Assembly: GCA_947573795.1 (NCBI GenBank)
Contig: CANPHE010000006.1
Coordinates: forward strand, 1-64,000
Length of the DNA: 64,000 bases
Reading direction: 5' to 3'
Source: an uncultured Alistipes sp.
GTDB taxonomy: Bacteria > Bacteroidota > Bacteroidia > Bacteroidales > Rikenellaceae
In this document: positions 24,258 to 33,900 of the stretch, in pieces
How the letters are laid out: every line of letters starts with the position of its first letter
How positions within the stretch are numbered: position 1 is the first letter of the stretch
Made by a program: the position numbers and the translations under genes
Notes under the pieces: model-generated
Database searches by the model: none
The model's input: only the letters and a program-made list of their open reading frames with translations
Told to the model about the DNA's origin: nothing

Positions 24258-26699
24258 ATGAAAAAGATAGCGAATACGTTGTTGTGCCTGCTGCTCCTGG
24301 TGGCGGTGGGGTGCGACACCTACGACGATACGCGTGTAAAGGAAGACCTCGACGTGGTCGGCAAGCGTATCGAAGCGCTCGAAAAGGCGGCCGAGGGGTT
24401 GCAGGGGCAGTTGAATGCCCTCTCGCAGTTGATCGGAAGCTCGTTCGTGTCGCTCATTTCGACCGATGCCGACGGCAATTACGTCATCACCTATATGGAT
24501 CACGGCGGCGAACGGCATACGCTGACCGTCGCCACGCAGCGGGAGGTCGTCACGATGCCGGTGGTCGGCATCGCGCAGGATACCGACGGCGAATGGTACT
24601 GGCGCACGACGGCCGATAACGGCAAGACCTGGGAATGGATTCTGGTCGACGGCGCAAAAGTCCGCGTCGGCGGTACGGCCCCCGTGGTGGGTATCGACGC
24701 CGAAGGCTACTGGACGGTCAACGGCGAGCCGCTGACCGACGACAAAGGCAACAAACTGCTGGCCGACGACGTGAGCAACGTGCTGTTCCGTCGGGCTTAT
24801 GTCGACGAGAAGACGGGCGAGGCCGTGTTCGTCCTGGCGGACGGCACGGAAGTGCGCCTGCGGATGTTCGAGGCGCTGAAGATCGCTTTCGACCGTCCGA
24901 CCTATACGGCCGTGGCCGACTACGCGACGCGCGTGAAGATCCGCTATACGGTCTCCGGCTCGCAGGCCGAAGGAGCCGTCGTGGACCTCTTTACGGCCTA
25001 CAACGTCGATGCAGAGATCGATCCGTCGGTCTCGACGATCAGCGTAGCCCTCAAGGAGGGCGCTACGGAGGGCAATATCCTCGTCATGGCGCATGCCGAC
25101 GGCAACACGGTGCTGCGTCCGTTGTTCTTCACCTTCGGAGAGGCCGAGATTCAACAGCCCGTCTACAACGGCTCGACGGCCGACGTGGTGCTGGAAGGCG
25201 ACATGACGCAGTTCGAGGTGAAGGTCTCGGCGAGCATCGATTACGAAGTCTCGGTCGACGAGTCGGCTTCGAAATGGCTCATCTACAACTCGACGCGTGC
25301 GCTGACCACGACGACGCACCTCTTTACGGCCGACTACTACGAGGATGCCAGCGGCGCGATCCGTACGGGTACGATCCGCTTCGCGAACGCACTCTACGAC
25401 ATTTCGGCGGCGATCGTCGTCAAGCAGTCGCCCAAGATTCCGGAGGGCGGCGGAGGCGGTATCTCCACGGCGGCCGACCTGCTGGGATTCGCGGCGGCGG
25501 TCAACGCCGGAGCAAGCACGGCGCGCTGGCAGAACGAAGCCGGCGAAGTGGTGTTGCTCAACGACATCGATATGGGAGCCGTAGAGTCGTGGACGCCCAT
25601 CGGCGGCGTGGACGGCGGCGGTTGGAACACCACCACGCCCTACAAGACCGTGAATCCCTTCAAGGGTACGTTCGACGGCCAGGGCTTCGCCATCAAGAAT
25701 CTCCGCTATACGGCCGACATGACCACCAAGCAGTACGGGTACGCCCTCTTCGGTTCGATCGAGGACGCAACGGTGCGCAACCTGACGCTCGGCGACGCCC
25801 AGACCGAGGTGACCTGGACCTTCACGGGCATGGCTCCGAAGGCTACGACGTGCGCTTCGCTGGCGGCCTATGCCGTCAACTCGACGGTCGAGAACTGTAC
25901 GAACTACTACAACATCGACTTCGCGGGCGACAACGCCGCCGAGGAGGTTTGCGTCGTCTCGGGACTCATCGGTGCCATCAAGAACTCGACGATCGGCGGC
26001 CGCGCCAAGTCGCTGGGCTGCGTGAACCGCGGATTCGTCCGTACGGGCAAGATCACCAACAACGGCAACGGCGGAGGCGGCATGCAGACGGCGGGCATCG
26101 TCGGTTTCATGGCCAAGGATGCCGGCAACCTGGTGCAGTACTGCGTCAACTACGGCCATATCAGCTGCCCCTCGGGACGTACGGGCGGTCTGGTCGCCAC
26201 GCTCATGAACGGTAATGTCAAGAATTCGGACAACCGCGGTACGGTCGAGGACGACTTGGCCGGGAAGTATGAAGGCTCGGCCCGCGAGAACGCCTACAAC
26301 TTCAAGCGTATGGGCGGCCTGGTCGGCGGTACGGACGATCTGAAGAAGACCCCTACGGCGACGATCGAGAGCTGTACGAACTTCGGCAACGTCATGACCC
26401 ACATCGGTGCGCGTACGGGCGGTTTCGTCGGACACTCCAACATCCAGATCATCGGCTGCTCGAACCAGGGCGCCATCCTGGGCGACAAGTACAACGCCGA
26501 TCACGGTCCGGCCTGGGCTTGCGGCTATTCGAGCAAGTCGACGGATACGTGGACCAATGTCCGCGACTGCTCGATGGGCGGTTACGTCGGCAGCTACGAG
26601 ACCTATAAGGACAATCCGACCTCGGCGCCCGCCGCTACGGCCGACAATGCCTTCTCGTACAAGAATGCCGATTACTACGATCCGTCGATCAACAACTAA
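24258..26699 (+). CDS. GLUG-repeat lipoprotein without a recognisable catalytic domain
   Basis: An 813-residue lipoprotein (lipobox VAVGC, then DTYDD). It has the same DUF4988-like N-terminus as its neighbours (coiled coil VGKRIEALEKAAEGLQGQL, then STDADGNYVITYMD). A BACON-like beta-sandwich spans about residues 300-397. A GLUG module begins at about 403 (ISTAADLLGFAAAVNAG, LLNDIDMGAVESWTPIG, KGTFDGQGFAIKNL) and runs to the end (GGLVATLM, GGLVGG, GGFVGH). The protein stops where its neighbours place an enzyme, so it is probably a binding or structural member of the set. It lies 27 bases after the NAGPA-type gene. Confidence 0.82.
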   Translation: MKKIANTLLCLLLLVAVGCDTYDDTRVKEDLDVVGKRIEALEKAAEGLQGQLNALSQLIGSSFVSLISTDADGNYVITYMDHGGERHTLTVATQREVVTMPVVGIAQDTDGEWYWRTTADNGKTWEWILVDGAKVRVGGTAPVVGIDAEGYWTVNGEPLTDDKGNKLLADDVSNVLFRRAYVDEKTGEAVFVLADGTEVRLRMFEALKIAFDRPTYTAVADYATRVKIRYTVSGSQAEGAVVDLFTAYNVDAEIDPSVSTISVALKEGATEGNILVMAHADGNTVLRPLFFTFGEAEIQQPVYNGSTADVVLEGDMTQFEVKVSASIDYEVSVDESASKWLIYNSTRALTTTTHLFTADYYEDASGAIRTGTIRFANALYDISAAIVVKQSPKIPEGGGGGISTAADLLGFAAAVNAGASTARWQNEAGEVVLLNDIDMGAVESWTPIGGVDGGGWNTTTPYKTVNPFKGTFDGQGFAIKNLRYTADMTTKQYGYALFGSIEDATVRNLTLGDAQTEVTWTFTGMAPKATTCASLAAYAVNSTVENCTNYYNIDFAGDNAAEEVCVVSGLIGAIKNSTIGGRAKSLGCVNRGFVRTGKITNNGNGGGGMQTAGIVGFMAKDAGNLVQYCVNYGHISCPSGRTGGLVATLMNGNVKNSDNRGTVEDDLAGKYEGSARENAYNFKRMGGLVGGTDDLKKTPTATIESCTNFGNVMTHIGARTGGFVGHSNIQIIGCSNQGAILGDKYNADHGPAWACGYSSKSTDTWTNVRDCSMGGYVGSYETYKDNPTSAPAATADNAFSYKNADYYDPSINN

Positions 26700-26719
26700 T
26701 GCGCTAAAACGGAACTAAC

Positions 26720-29700
26720 ATGAAAAAGATATTTCAAATCATCACGCTGCTGGTCGCCGCCGTTTCCTGCGCATGCAGCGACTTCGACGACTCGGGCCTG
26801 CGCAAGCGCATCGACGACTACAAGAACCGGATCGAGGCGCTGAAGGCCAAGAGCGAGACGCTCGCCGCGCAGCTCGCCGATCTGAGCTACCTCACCGGCG
26901 GCAACGTCATCACCTCGGTGTCGCAGGATGCCGAAGGCAAGTATGTCGTGACCTACAAGGACAACGCCGACAAGGAGCATACGCTCGTGCTGGCCACCAT
27001 GTCCGATATCCTCGACGTGCCGATCGTGGGCGTGCAGCTCGGCGAGGACGGCATCTACTACTGGACGCAGTGCGTCGACGGCCGGATTTCGTGGCTGACC
27101 GACGCCGAGGGCAACAAATTCCCGGTGAGCGGCTATACGCCGACCATCTCGGTCGACCAGGAGGGTTACTGGACCATCGACGGCGAGCGGCTGACCGATG
27201 CGTCGGGCAAGCCCGTCGAGGCGAACGACTCGGCTTCGTCGGTTTTCCGCGCTGCGGGACTCGATGCCGACGGGAATTTCTCGCTGACGCTCGGCGACGG
27301 TACGACCCTCACGCTTCCGGTATTCAACACCCTCAACCTCAAGCTCGATGCGGCTCCCGTCACGATGGTGGCGGACGTCGCACGGCCCCTGAGCGTCGCC
27401 TATGCCCTTTCGGGCGAGGCGGCCGAGCAGGCGATCGTCGCCCTGGCCAAGGTCGAGGGCGTCGAGGCCAAGCTCGACACCGAGAAGCAGACGATCGACA
27501 TCTCCTTCGGCGAGACCTTCTCGCAGGGCAGCGTGATCGTCATGGCCTACGACCTGGCGGAGAACGTCGTGGTTCGTCCGTTGTTCTTCCGCACCTCGGC
27601 GCTCGGCACGGTGGTCATTACCACGGCCGACGAACTGACGGCCTTCGCCGCGGCGGTCAATGCCGGCGGCGAGCAGGCTGCGGGCAAGGCGGTGCTGGGT
27701 GCCGATATCGACCTGAAGGGCGCAGCCTGGACGCCGATCGGCAACGGCAGCTATACGACCGCGAACAAAATTTCGGGCGCGACTTTCCAGGGAACGTTCG
27801 ACGGCAAGGGCTATAAGATCACGAACCTGAAGATCGCGGTTCCGGCCGATGCGGCCGCCGGATCGGCCTGGGGCCTTTTCGGTGTGCTGGAAGGTGCCGA
27901 AGTGCGCAACGTCGTGATCGGCGAGGGTTCGTCGCTGACCTCTACGGCGGCCGCCATGACCGCGATGGGTGCCGTCGCAGGCTATGCCTACGATGCGACG
28001 GTGGAGAACTGCGAAAACCATGCGGCGATCGATTTCGCCGGAGGTTCGGACAACGTACGCGAATCGATCGGCGGCGTGGTGGGTGCAACCTGCACGGCCG
28101 AGGTCGACTGCGTGGTGACGGGCTGCAAGAACTACGGCCGCATCTCGTCGACCAATACGGTCAACACGAAGAACGGCGGTACGGGATTCTCGGTCGGCGG
28201 CATCGTCGGCTTCACCGATGCGCTGGGTACTCCGGCGACGCGGTGCCGTGTGGAGAACTGCGTGAACGAGGGTGCGATCGAGGCTCAAGCCACGCGTACG
28301 GCGGGTATCGTCGCCTCGATGAACAAGTATAGCGAGGCGAAGGGCTGTACGAACAACGCGGCGGTCGTCTGCACCGACACGAAGGCGTCGAACAGCCGTG
28401 TGGCCGGCATCGTTTCGGGCATGGGCGCCCAGACGAGCCTGGTGAACTGCGTGAACAACGGCGGCGTCACGTTCGCCGTCGCGGGCGATACGACGCACGG
28501 CTATGCGGCCGGCATCGCGGGCCAGACCAACGACAATTCGTGTGTGATCGACGGCTGCGAGAACTACGGCACGGTACTTTCGGATATCATCGATGCAGCG
28601 ACGAACAAATACATCGCCATCGTCTGCGCCAATACCAACAAGAAGACGGTCGCCATCCGCAACTGCAAGGTCGGCGGCAAGATCGGTCCTTACTCGGGCG
28701 GTGCGGAAGGCGCTACGGAGCTGACCGAAGCGAACTACGCGCAGTATATCTATTTCAGCCTCGCGGGTGCGGAGCCCGTGTTGGAGAACAACGTTTTCGC
28801 GAGCGGCGGCATCACGCCTCCGCCCGCGAAAGGTATCGCTACGGCGGAGGAGCTCATGGCCTTCCGCGATGCGGTCAACCGCGGCGAGAGCACGGCTGAG
28901 TGGGAGGACGAACAAGGCGTCGTCAACCTGCTGAAGGATATCGACCTGTCGGGTGCCGGCGTGTGGACGCCGATCGGCAATGCGTCGGCGAAGTGGTCGA
29001 ACTCCGAGTTCACCGTGACGGGCAATGCCTTCAAGGGGACGTTCGACGGCGGCGGCCATGCCCTGCGCAACGTGAAGCTCGCCTATGCGGGCGGCGATGC
29101 CAATGCGGCATACGGTCTGTTCGGCGTGCTGGAGGACGCTACGGTGCGTAACCTCACGATCGGTGCGGCCGAGGGCGATGCGAGCTCGCTGACGGTGACC
29201 GCCACGGGCGGCCCGGCCGAAATCGGCGTCGTTGCGGGTTCCTGCTGCGACGCAACGATCTCCGAGGTGGTCAACTATGCGAAGATCGTCTACGACGGTA
29301 CGTGCGGCGACAAACGCATCTCGACGGCGATGGTCGGCCTGGCATACGCCTCGGCCAAGGGTACGACGCTCGAACACCTGACGAACTACGGCGCGATCGT
29401 ATGCGATACGCACGGCAATTCGTCCAACGGTCTGGGCAATGCGATCCATATCGGAGGCATCTGCGGCGTAGCGTCGGGCAATACGAACAACAAGGTCTCC
29501 AATACGATCGCCTATTGCGACAACTACGGCGGCATGACCTCCAATTCGGCCCGTACGTCGGGCATCGTCGCCGCGGCGAACAACTATACGGCGCTCAATT
29601 CGTGCATCAACCACGGCGATCAGTACAATACGTGCGGCAACTCGGGCCGTCTGGGCAATATCACCTGCATCACGGGTACGAGTTGTCCGATGACCGACTG

Positions 29701-30970
29701 CGTGAACAACGGCGATCTGGTAAGCACGATGGGTGCTCGCTGCGGCGGACTGGTCAGCCTGGCCAACCATGCGACCAACTCGTTCAGCGGCTGCGCCAAC
29801 TACGGCGAGATCATCACCGACAGCGAACAGCGCGGCGTGTTCTTCGGATACAGCGGTTACGTCACTTCGTGGGTCAACTGCATCGCGGGCGGCAAAGTGG
29901 GCGTCTATAACAACGGACAGTACATTTACGACTCCCACAGCGAAGCCGACCAGGTGCGTTATCTCGGCGTGCAGAAGTCCGGCTCGCCGATCAACGTGTC
30001 GAACATCACCTACCTGATCGGTTCGAGCAGCGGCGGGCCGGGCGTCGACGACCCGGTGGAACCGACCCTGCGCATTCTCTTCATCGGCAACAGCTTCACG
30101 AAGGATGCCGTCGAACATCTTCCCAAAATAGTCGACGCCGCAGGCATCAAGACCCTGAAAATGACGCACCTCTACTACGGCGGCCGGACCATTCCCGAGT
30201 ACGCCGACGGGTATGCGACGCGCAGCGACTATACTTGCTACAAGTATCTGCCTTCCACCTCGGTATGGCTGTCGTACAGCGGCTATACGATCCAGCAGAT
30301 CGTCAAGGAGGAGCCCTGGGATATCGTCTGCATCCAGGAGCATACGGGCAACAAGGCCGCCTGGGCGTGGGATGCTACCGAGAAGGGGGCCGTCGAGTCG
30401 CTGCTCGCCTCGATCAAGGCCGACAACGCCAAGACCCCGCGTTTCGCCTACATCATGTCGCAGGCCTACTTCAACATGGATAAGATCGGCGGCAATTCGA
30501 AACCCTACATGACCTTCACGACCCAAAGCGAGATGTTCGACGTGATCGTCGCGCAGGCCAAGAAGGTCCTCGCGGAGACCGAAGTCGAGCAGATCATCCC
30601 GACGGGTACCGTCTTGCAGAACCTGCGCACCTCGTCGCTCAACAACGCGATGGACCTCACGCGCGACGGCTACCACATGGACTACGGCCTGAGCCGTTAT
30701 GCGGCGGCCTGCGCGGTCTTCGAAATGCTCGTAGCGCCGGCTTTCGACGGCGTGACGCTCGACGGCAATGCGTTCCGCTACGACGTTTCGAATACGGCCG
30801 ACGGCAGCTATACGACGCCCGTTACCGATGCCACGGCTCCCGTAGCCTTGCAGGCGGCGCGTTATGCCATTCAGAATCCGTTCACGGTCACCGACATGTC
30901 CGTTTCGCCTTCGACGCCCGACAACGGCATCGAGGATACGGATTTCGAAAACGACACCGATAAAGAGTAA
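26720..30970 (+). CDS. Giant GLUG-repeat lipoprotein with two GLUG modules and C-terminal SGNH/DUF4886 domain
   Basis: A 1416-residue lipoprotein. Two cysteines (AVSCACSDFDD) are possible acylation sites. Residues about 20-290 are DUF4988-like. Two successive GLUG modules begin at about 297 and 704, each opened by the same pattern (TADELTAFAAAVNAG / TAEELMAFRDAVNRG, then WTPIGN and GTFDG). From about 1116 a DUF4886/SGNH-type hydrolase domain follows, with the Ser motif LFIGNSFTKDA near 1118, IVCIQEHTGN, and a late DGYHMDYGLSRY segment giving the Asp-His pair. Likely role: surface esterase (deacetylase or similar) on a repetitive scaffold. Third gene of the operon, 20 bases after the second. 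Confidence 0.83.
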   Translation: MKKIFQIITLLVAAVSCACSDFDDSGLRKRIDDYKNRIEALKAKSETLAAQLADLSYLTGGNVITSVSQDAEGKYVVTYKDNADKEHTLVLATMSDILDVPIVGVQLGEDGIYYWTQCVDGRISWLTDAEGNKFPVSGYTPTISVDQEGYWTIDGERLTDASGKPVEANDSASSVFRAAGLDADGNFSLTLGDGTTLTLPVFNTLNLKLDAAPVTMVADVARPLSVAYALSGEAAEQAIVALAKVEGVEAKLDTEKQTIDISFGETFSQGSVIVMAYDLAENVVVRPLFFRTSALGTVVITTADELTAFAAAVNAGGEQAAGKAVLGADIDLKGAAWTPIGNGSYTTANKISGATFQGTFDGKGYKITNLKIAVPADAAAGSAWGLFGVLEGAEVRNVVIGEGSSLTSTAAAMTAMGAVAGYAYDATVENCENHAAIDFAGGSDNVRESIGGVVGATCTAEVDCVVTGCKNYGRISSTNTVNTKNGGTGFSVGGIVGFTDALGTPATRCRVENCVNEGAIEAQATRTAGIVASMNKYSEAKGCTNNAAVVCTDTKASNSRVAGIVSGMGAQTSLVNCVNNGGVTFAVAGDTTHGYAAGIAGQTNDNSCVIDGCENYGTVLSDIIDAATNKYIAIVCANTNKKTVAIRNCKVGGKIGPYSGGAEGATELTEANYAQYIYFSLAGAEPVLENNVFASGGITPPPAKGIATAEELMAFRDAVNRGESTAEWEDEQGVVNLLKDIDLSGAGVWTPIGNASAKWSNSEFTVTGNAFKGTFDGGGHALRNVKLAYAGGDANAAYGLFGVLEDATVRNLTIGAAEGDASSLTVTATGGPAEIGVVAGSCCDATISEVVNYAKIVYDGTCGDKRISTAMVGLAYASAKGTTLEHLTNYGAIVCDTHGNSSNGLGNAIHIGGICGVASGNTNNKVSNTIAYCDNYGGMTSNSARTSGIVAAANNYTALNSCINHGDQYNTCGNSGRLGNITCITGTSCPMTDCVNNGDLVSTMGARCGGLVSLANHATNSFSGCANYGEIITDSEQRGVFFGYSGYVTSWVNCIAGGKVGVYNNGQYIYDSHSEADQVRYLGVQKSGSPINVSNITYLIGSSSGGPGVDDPVEPTLRILFIGNSFTKDAVEHLPKIVDAAGIKTLKMTHLYYGGRTIPEYADGYATRSDYTCYKYLPSTSVWLSYSGYTIQQIVKEEPWDIVCIQEHTGNKAAWAWDATEKGAVESLLASIKADNAKTPRFAYIMSQAYFNMDKIGGNSKPYMTFTTQSEMFDVIVAQAKKVLAETEVEQIIPTGTVLQNLRTSSLNNAMDLTRDGYHMDYGLSRYAAACAVFEMLVAPAFDGVTLDGNAFRYDVSNTADGSYTTPVTDATAPVALQAARYAIQNPFTVTDMSVSPSTPDNGIEDTDFENDTDKE

Positions 30971-30975
30971 AACCG

Positions 30976-33900
30976 ATGAAAACCGAAATTATATCGCTGT
31001 TGTCCGCAGCCCTCGGCCTGATGGGCTGCGCGACCTCTCCCGAACTGGCGGAGCCCATGCGCCCCGCGACGGAGATTCCCGGAGCCGTGGGGCTCGTCAT
31101 CGAGGCTTCGTGCCCGGAAATGACCCGCACGGATATCGAGGAGGGCAAATCGACCTGGCAGGCGGGCGACCGCATCACGGTGGTCTACGACGGCCGCGCC
31201 TACGAATATACGGCCGCGGAGGCCGGTGAGACGACGCGTTTCGCCAGCACCGCGGGCATCGAGTCCTACGACGCTTCGCGTTCGCTGGTGGCTTACTACC
31301 CCGAAACGACGGTCGAAGGCGTGGTTTCGATCGCCGCCGAGCGTGAAATCGCGCTCTCGGGCGACGACCAGCGCAATGCCGCGTGCGCTCCGCTGGTGGG
31401 TGTTCCGGCGGAGGGTGCTCCTACGGACGGCGCACTGCACATGACGTTCCGCAACATCTTCTCGGTCATGGAGCTGCGCGTCGATGCCGGGGAACTGGCT
31501 TCGGCGGCCGAGTCGCTGCGCGTGGAGCCGGCCGATGCCGAGTCGTTCGAGGGCTGGATCACCTTCACGGGTACGGTCGATGCGCAGACGTTGGCGCTCA
31601 CCGCGGCCGAGAACGGCACGGGCAAGGAACTGCTGCTGCGCTTCGCCGAGGGTGTCGACCTGCGCAAGCCGCAGACGATCAAATTCCCCGTAGGGCGTTT
31701 CTCGTCGCCCGCGGGCCTGGCGCTCACCCTGCGCACGGCCGACGGCAAGGAGTATACGAAGAAGGTCTACAAATCGGGCGTGGTCACCTATACCGAGCAG
31801 AACGGCGTCTTCCGCGCCAAGCACCTCGCCAAGGCGCTCTACGCCTTCTCGGCGCAGGGCGGCGGCATCGCTACGGCCGACGATCTGGTGGATTTCGCCG
31901 CTGCGGTGAATGCAAACCAGAGCACGGCGCCGTGGCAGAACGAAGAGGGCACGGTCGTGCTGCTCGACGATATCGACATGGCCGAGGTGAAGGATTGGAC
32001 GCCGATCGGCCTGGCGACCTTCTCGTGGAAAAGCAATAAACTCACGATCGATAGCGGCAATCCCTTCACGGGCCGTTTCGACGGACAGGGACATACGATC
32101 CGCAACCTGAAGATGGAGTGCCGCACGGCGGCCGCTTCGACGGCTTACGGCCTGTTCGGTGCCGTGGCCGACGGCGGCGTGGTGGAGAACCTCGTATTCG
32201 ACGAGAGCTGCTCGCTGACGGTGAAGGCTACGCAGGGCGCCGACTGCGGCATTGCGGCCGGTCTGGTCTACGACGCGACGGTGCGCAGCATCGTCAACCG
32301 GGCGGCTTTGAATTTCGACGGTGCCGCACCCGACAACGTCCGCATGACGCTCGCCATGGTGGGCTTCGCCTTCGCCCGAGAGAAAGGAGCGACGATCGAG
32401 GAGCTGGTCAACTACGGCAAAGTTACGGCGACCTCGGGCGGCAATACCAAGAGCAACGGTGCGGCCGTCCATCCTGCGGGTATCGTCGGCTTCTCGACGA
32501 ACTACACCGGCAAGACGACCGAGGTGCGTATCGCCAAATGCGTCAATTACGGCGATTTGGAGACCGAGACGGGACGCGTCTCGGGGATCGTGGCTTCGGC
32601 CAATCGTTATACCTCCGTCGAGGAGTGCGTCAACTGGGGCGAGAGCGTCAACGTCTTCGCGACGAGCGGCAGCGCGCGTCTGGGCAACATCACCTGCATT
32701 GCGGGTACCGGATCGAAACTCCGCGGCTGCATCAACCGCGGCAACCTTATCAGCAAAACGGAAGGTGCCGCCGGAGGTGTAGTCTGCCTGGTCAATGACG
32801 ACAACAACTCGTTCGTCGGATGCGAGAACTACGGTCTGGTGATTACCGACAGGACGAGTTACCGAGGCACTTTCTTCGGACAGTGCAACAAGGCGGCTCA
32901 ATTCGAAGCCTGCATCGCGCAGGGCGACCTGGGTACCTACGAGGGCGGGTCGTATTCGCTGGTGGGCGTGAACTACGCCAACTACATGAACTATATCGGC
33001 GACCACAATGCGAATGCCGTCAACGTCAACAGCCAGACGATCCGCTATTATCCCGTCGGTTCGTCGGTGCCGGCCGAGGCGGAGTTCGGGGTGAAACCCT
33101 CCGCGGTGGAGTTCGATGCGCAGGGCAGCGACGTCGCGGTCGTGCAGCTCTCGTCGATCGACTGGGATTGGACGGTTACGGCCGACGCTGCGTGGGTGCA
33201 TATCGCGGACCTCGAAGGTGCGGCGCTCGCGGGCGGTGAGAAGGATCCCGGCATACAGTACGTGCAACTCTCGGCCGATGCCAACAACGCTACGGAGGTA
33301 CGCCGTGCGACGGTGACGTTCGCCTCGACCGACGGACAGCAGAAAGCGACGGTTTCCGTGAGCCAGCAGGCGCGCGGTGCGGCGTTCCCGAGCAAATGGG
33401 TCTTCCAGGCCTCGACGCTCCCGGGTTATCAAACCAAATGGGTGTCGGACAACACGATTCCTGCGACTTCGGGCGCCTCGGGCTATATCTCCGTCGTGCG
33501 CGGCGAGAAGAACGCCGACGCGCCTTTCACGCGGAGCATCGATTCGAACAAACCGGCCGTCGCGACCCTGGTCGAGGGCGATTACTGGCTCTACTCCTTC
33601 CCGGTGGCCTCCTTCCCGGCAGGTTCGGCCGTGGAATTCAACGCGACGATGAACGGCGAGGCTGCGTCGCCCAAATACTACATCGTCGAATACCTCGACG
33701 GCGGCGTTTGGAAATGCGTCGAGGAGGATTTGCGCTCGGCGACCGAAGACCCGACGATCCGTTACACGTACAAATGCTCGGGTCTCGGAAGCGGCGGCAG
33801 CTACCAGGTTACCACGGTCATGCAGACCATGCGTTTCAGCGAGGCGGTGACGGACGGCGAGGTGAAAATCCGCTGCCGGGCCGTCGGTCCCTACACCTGC

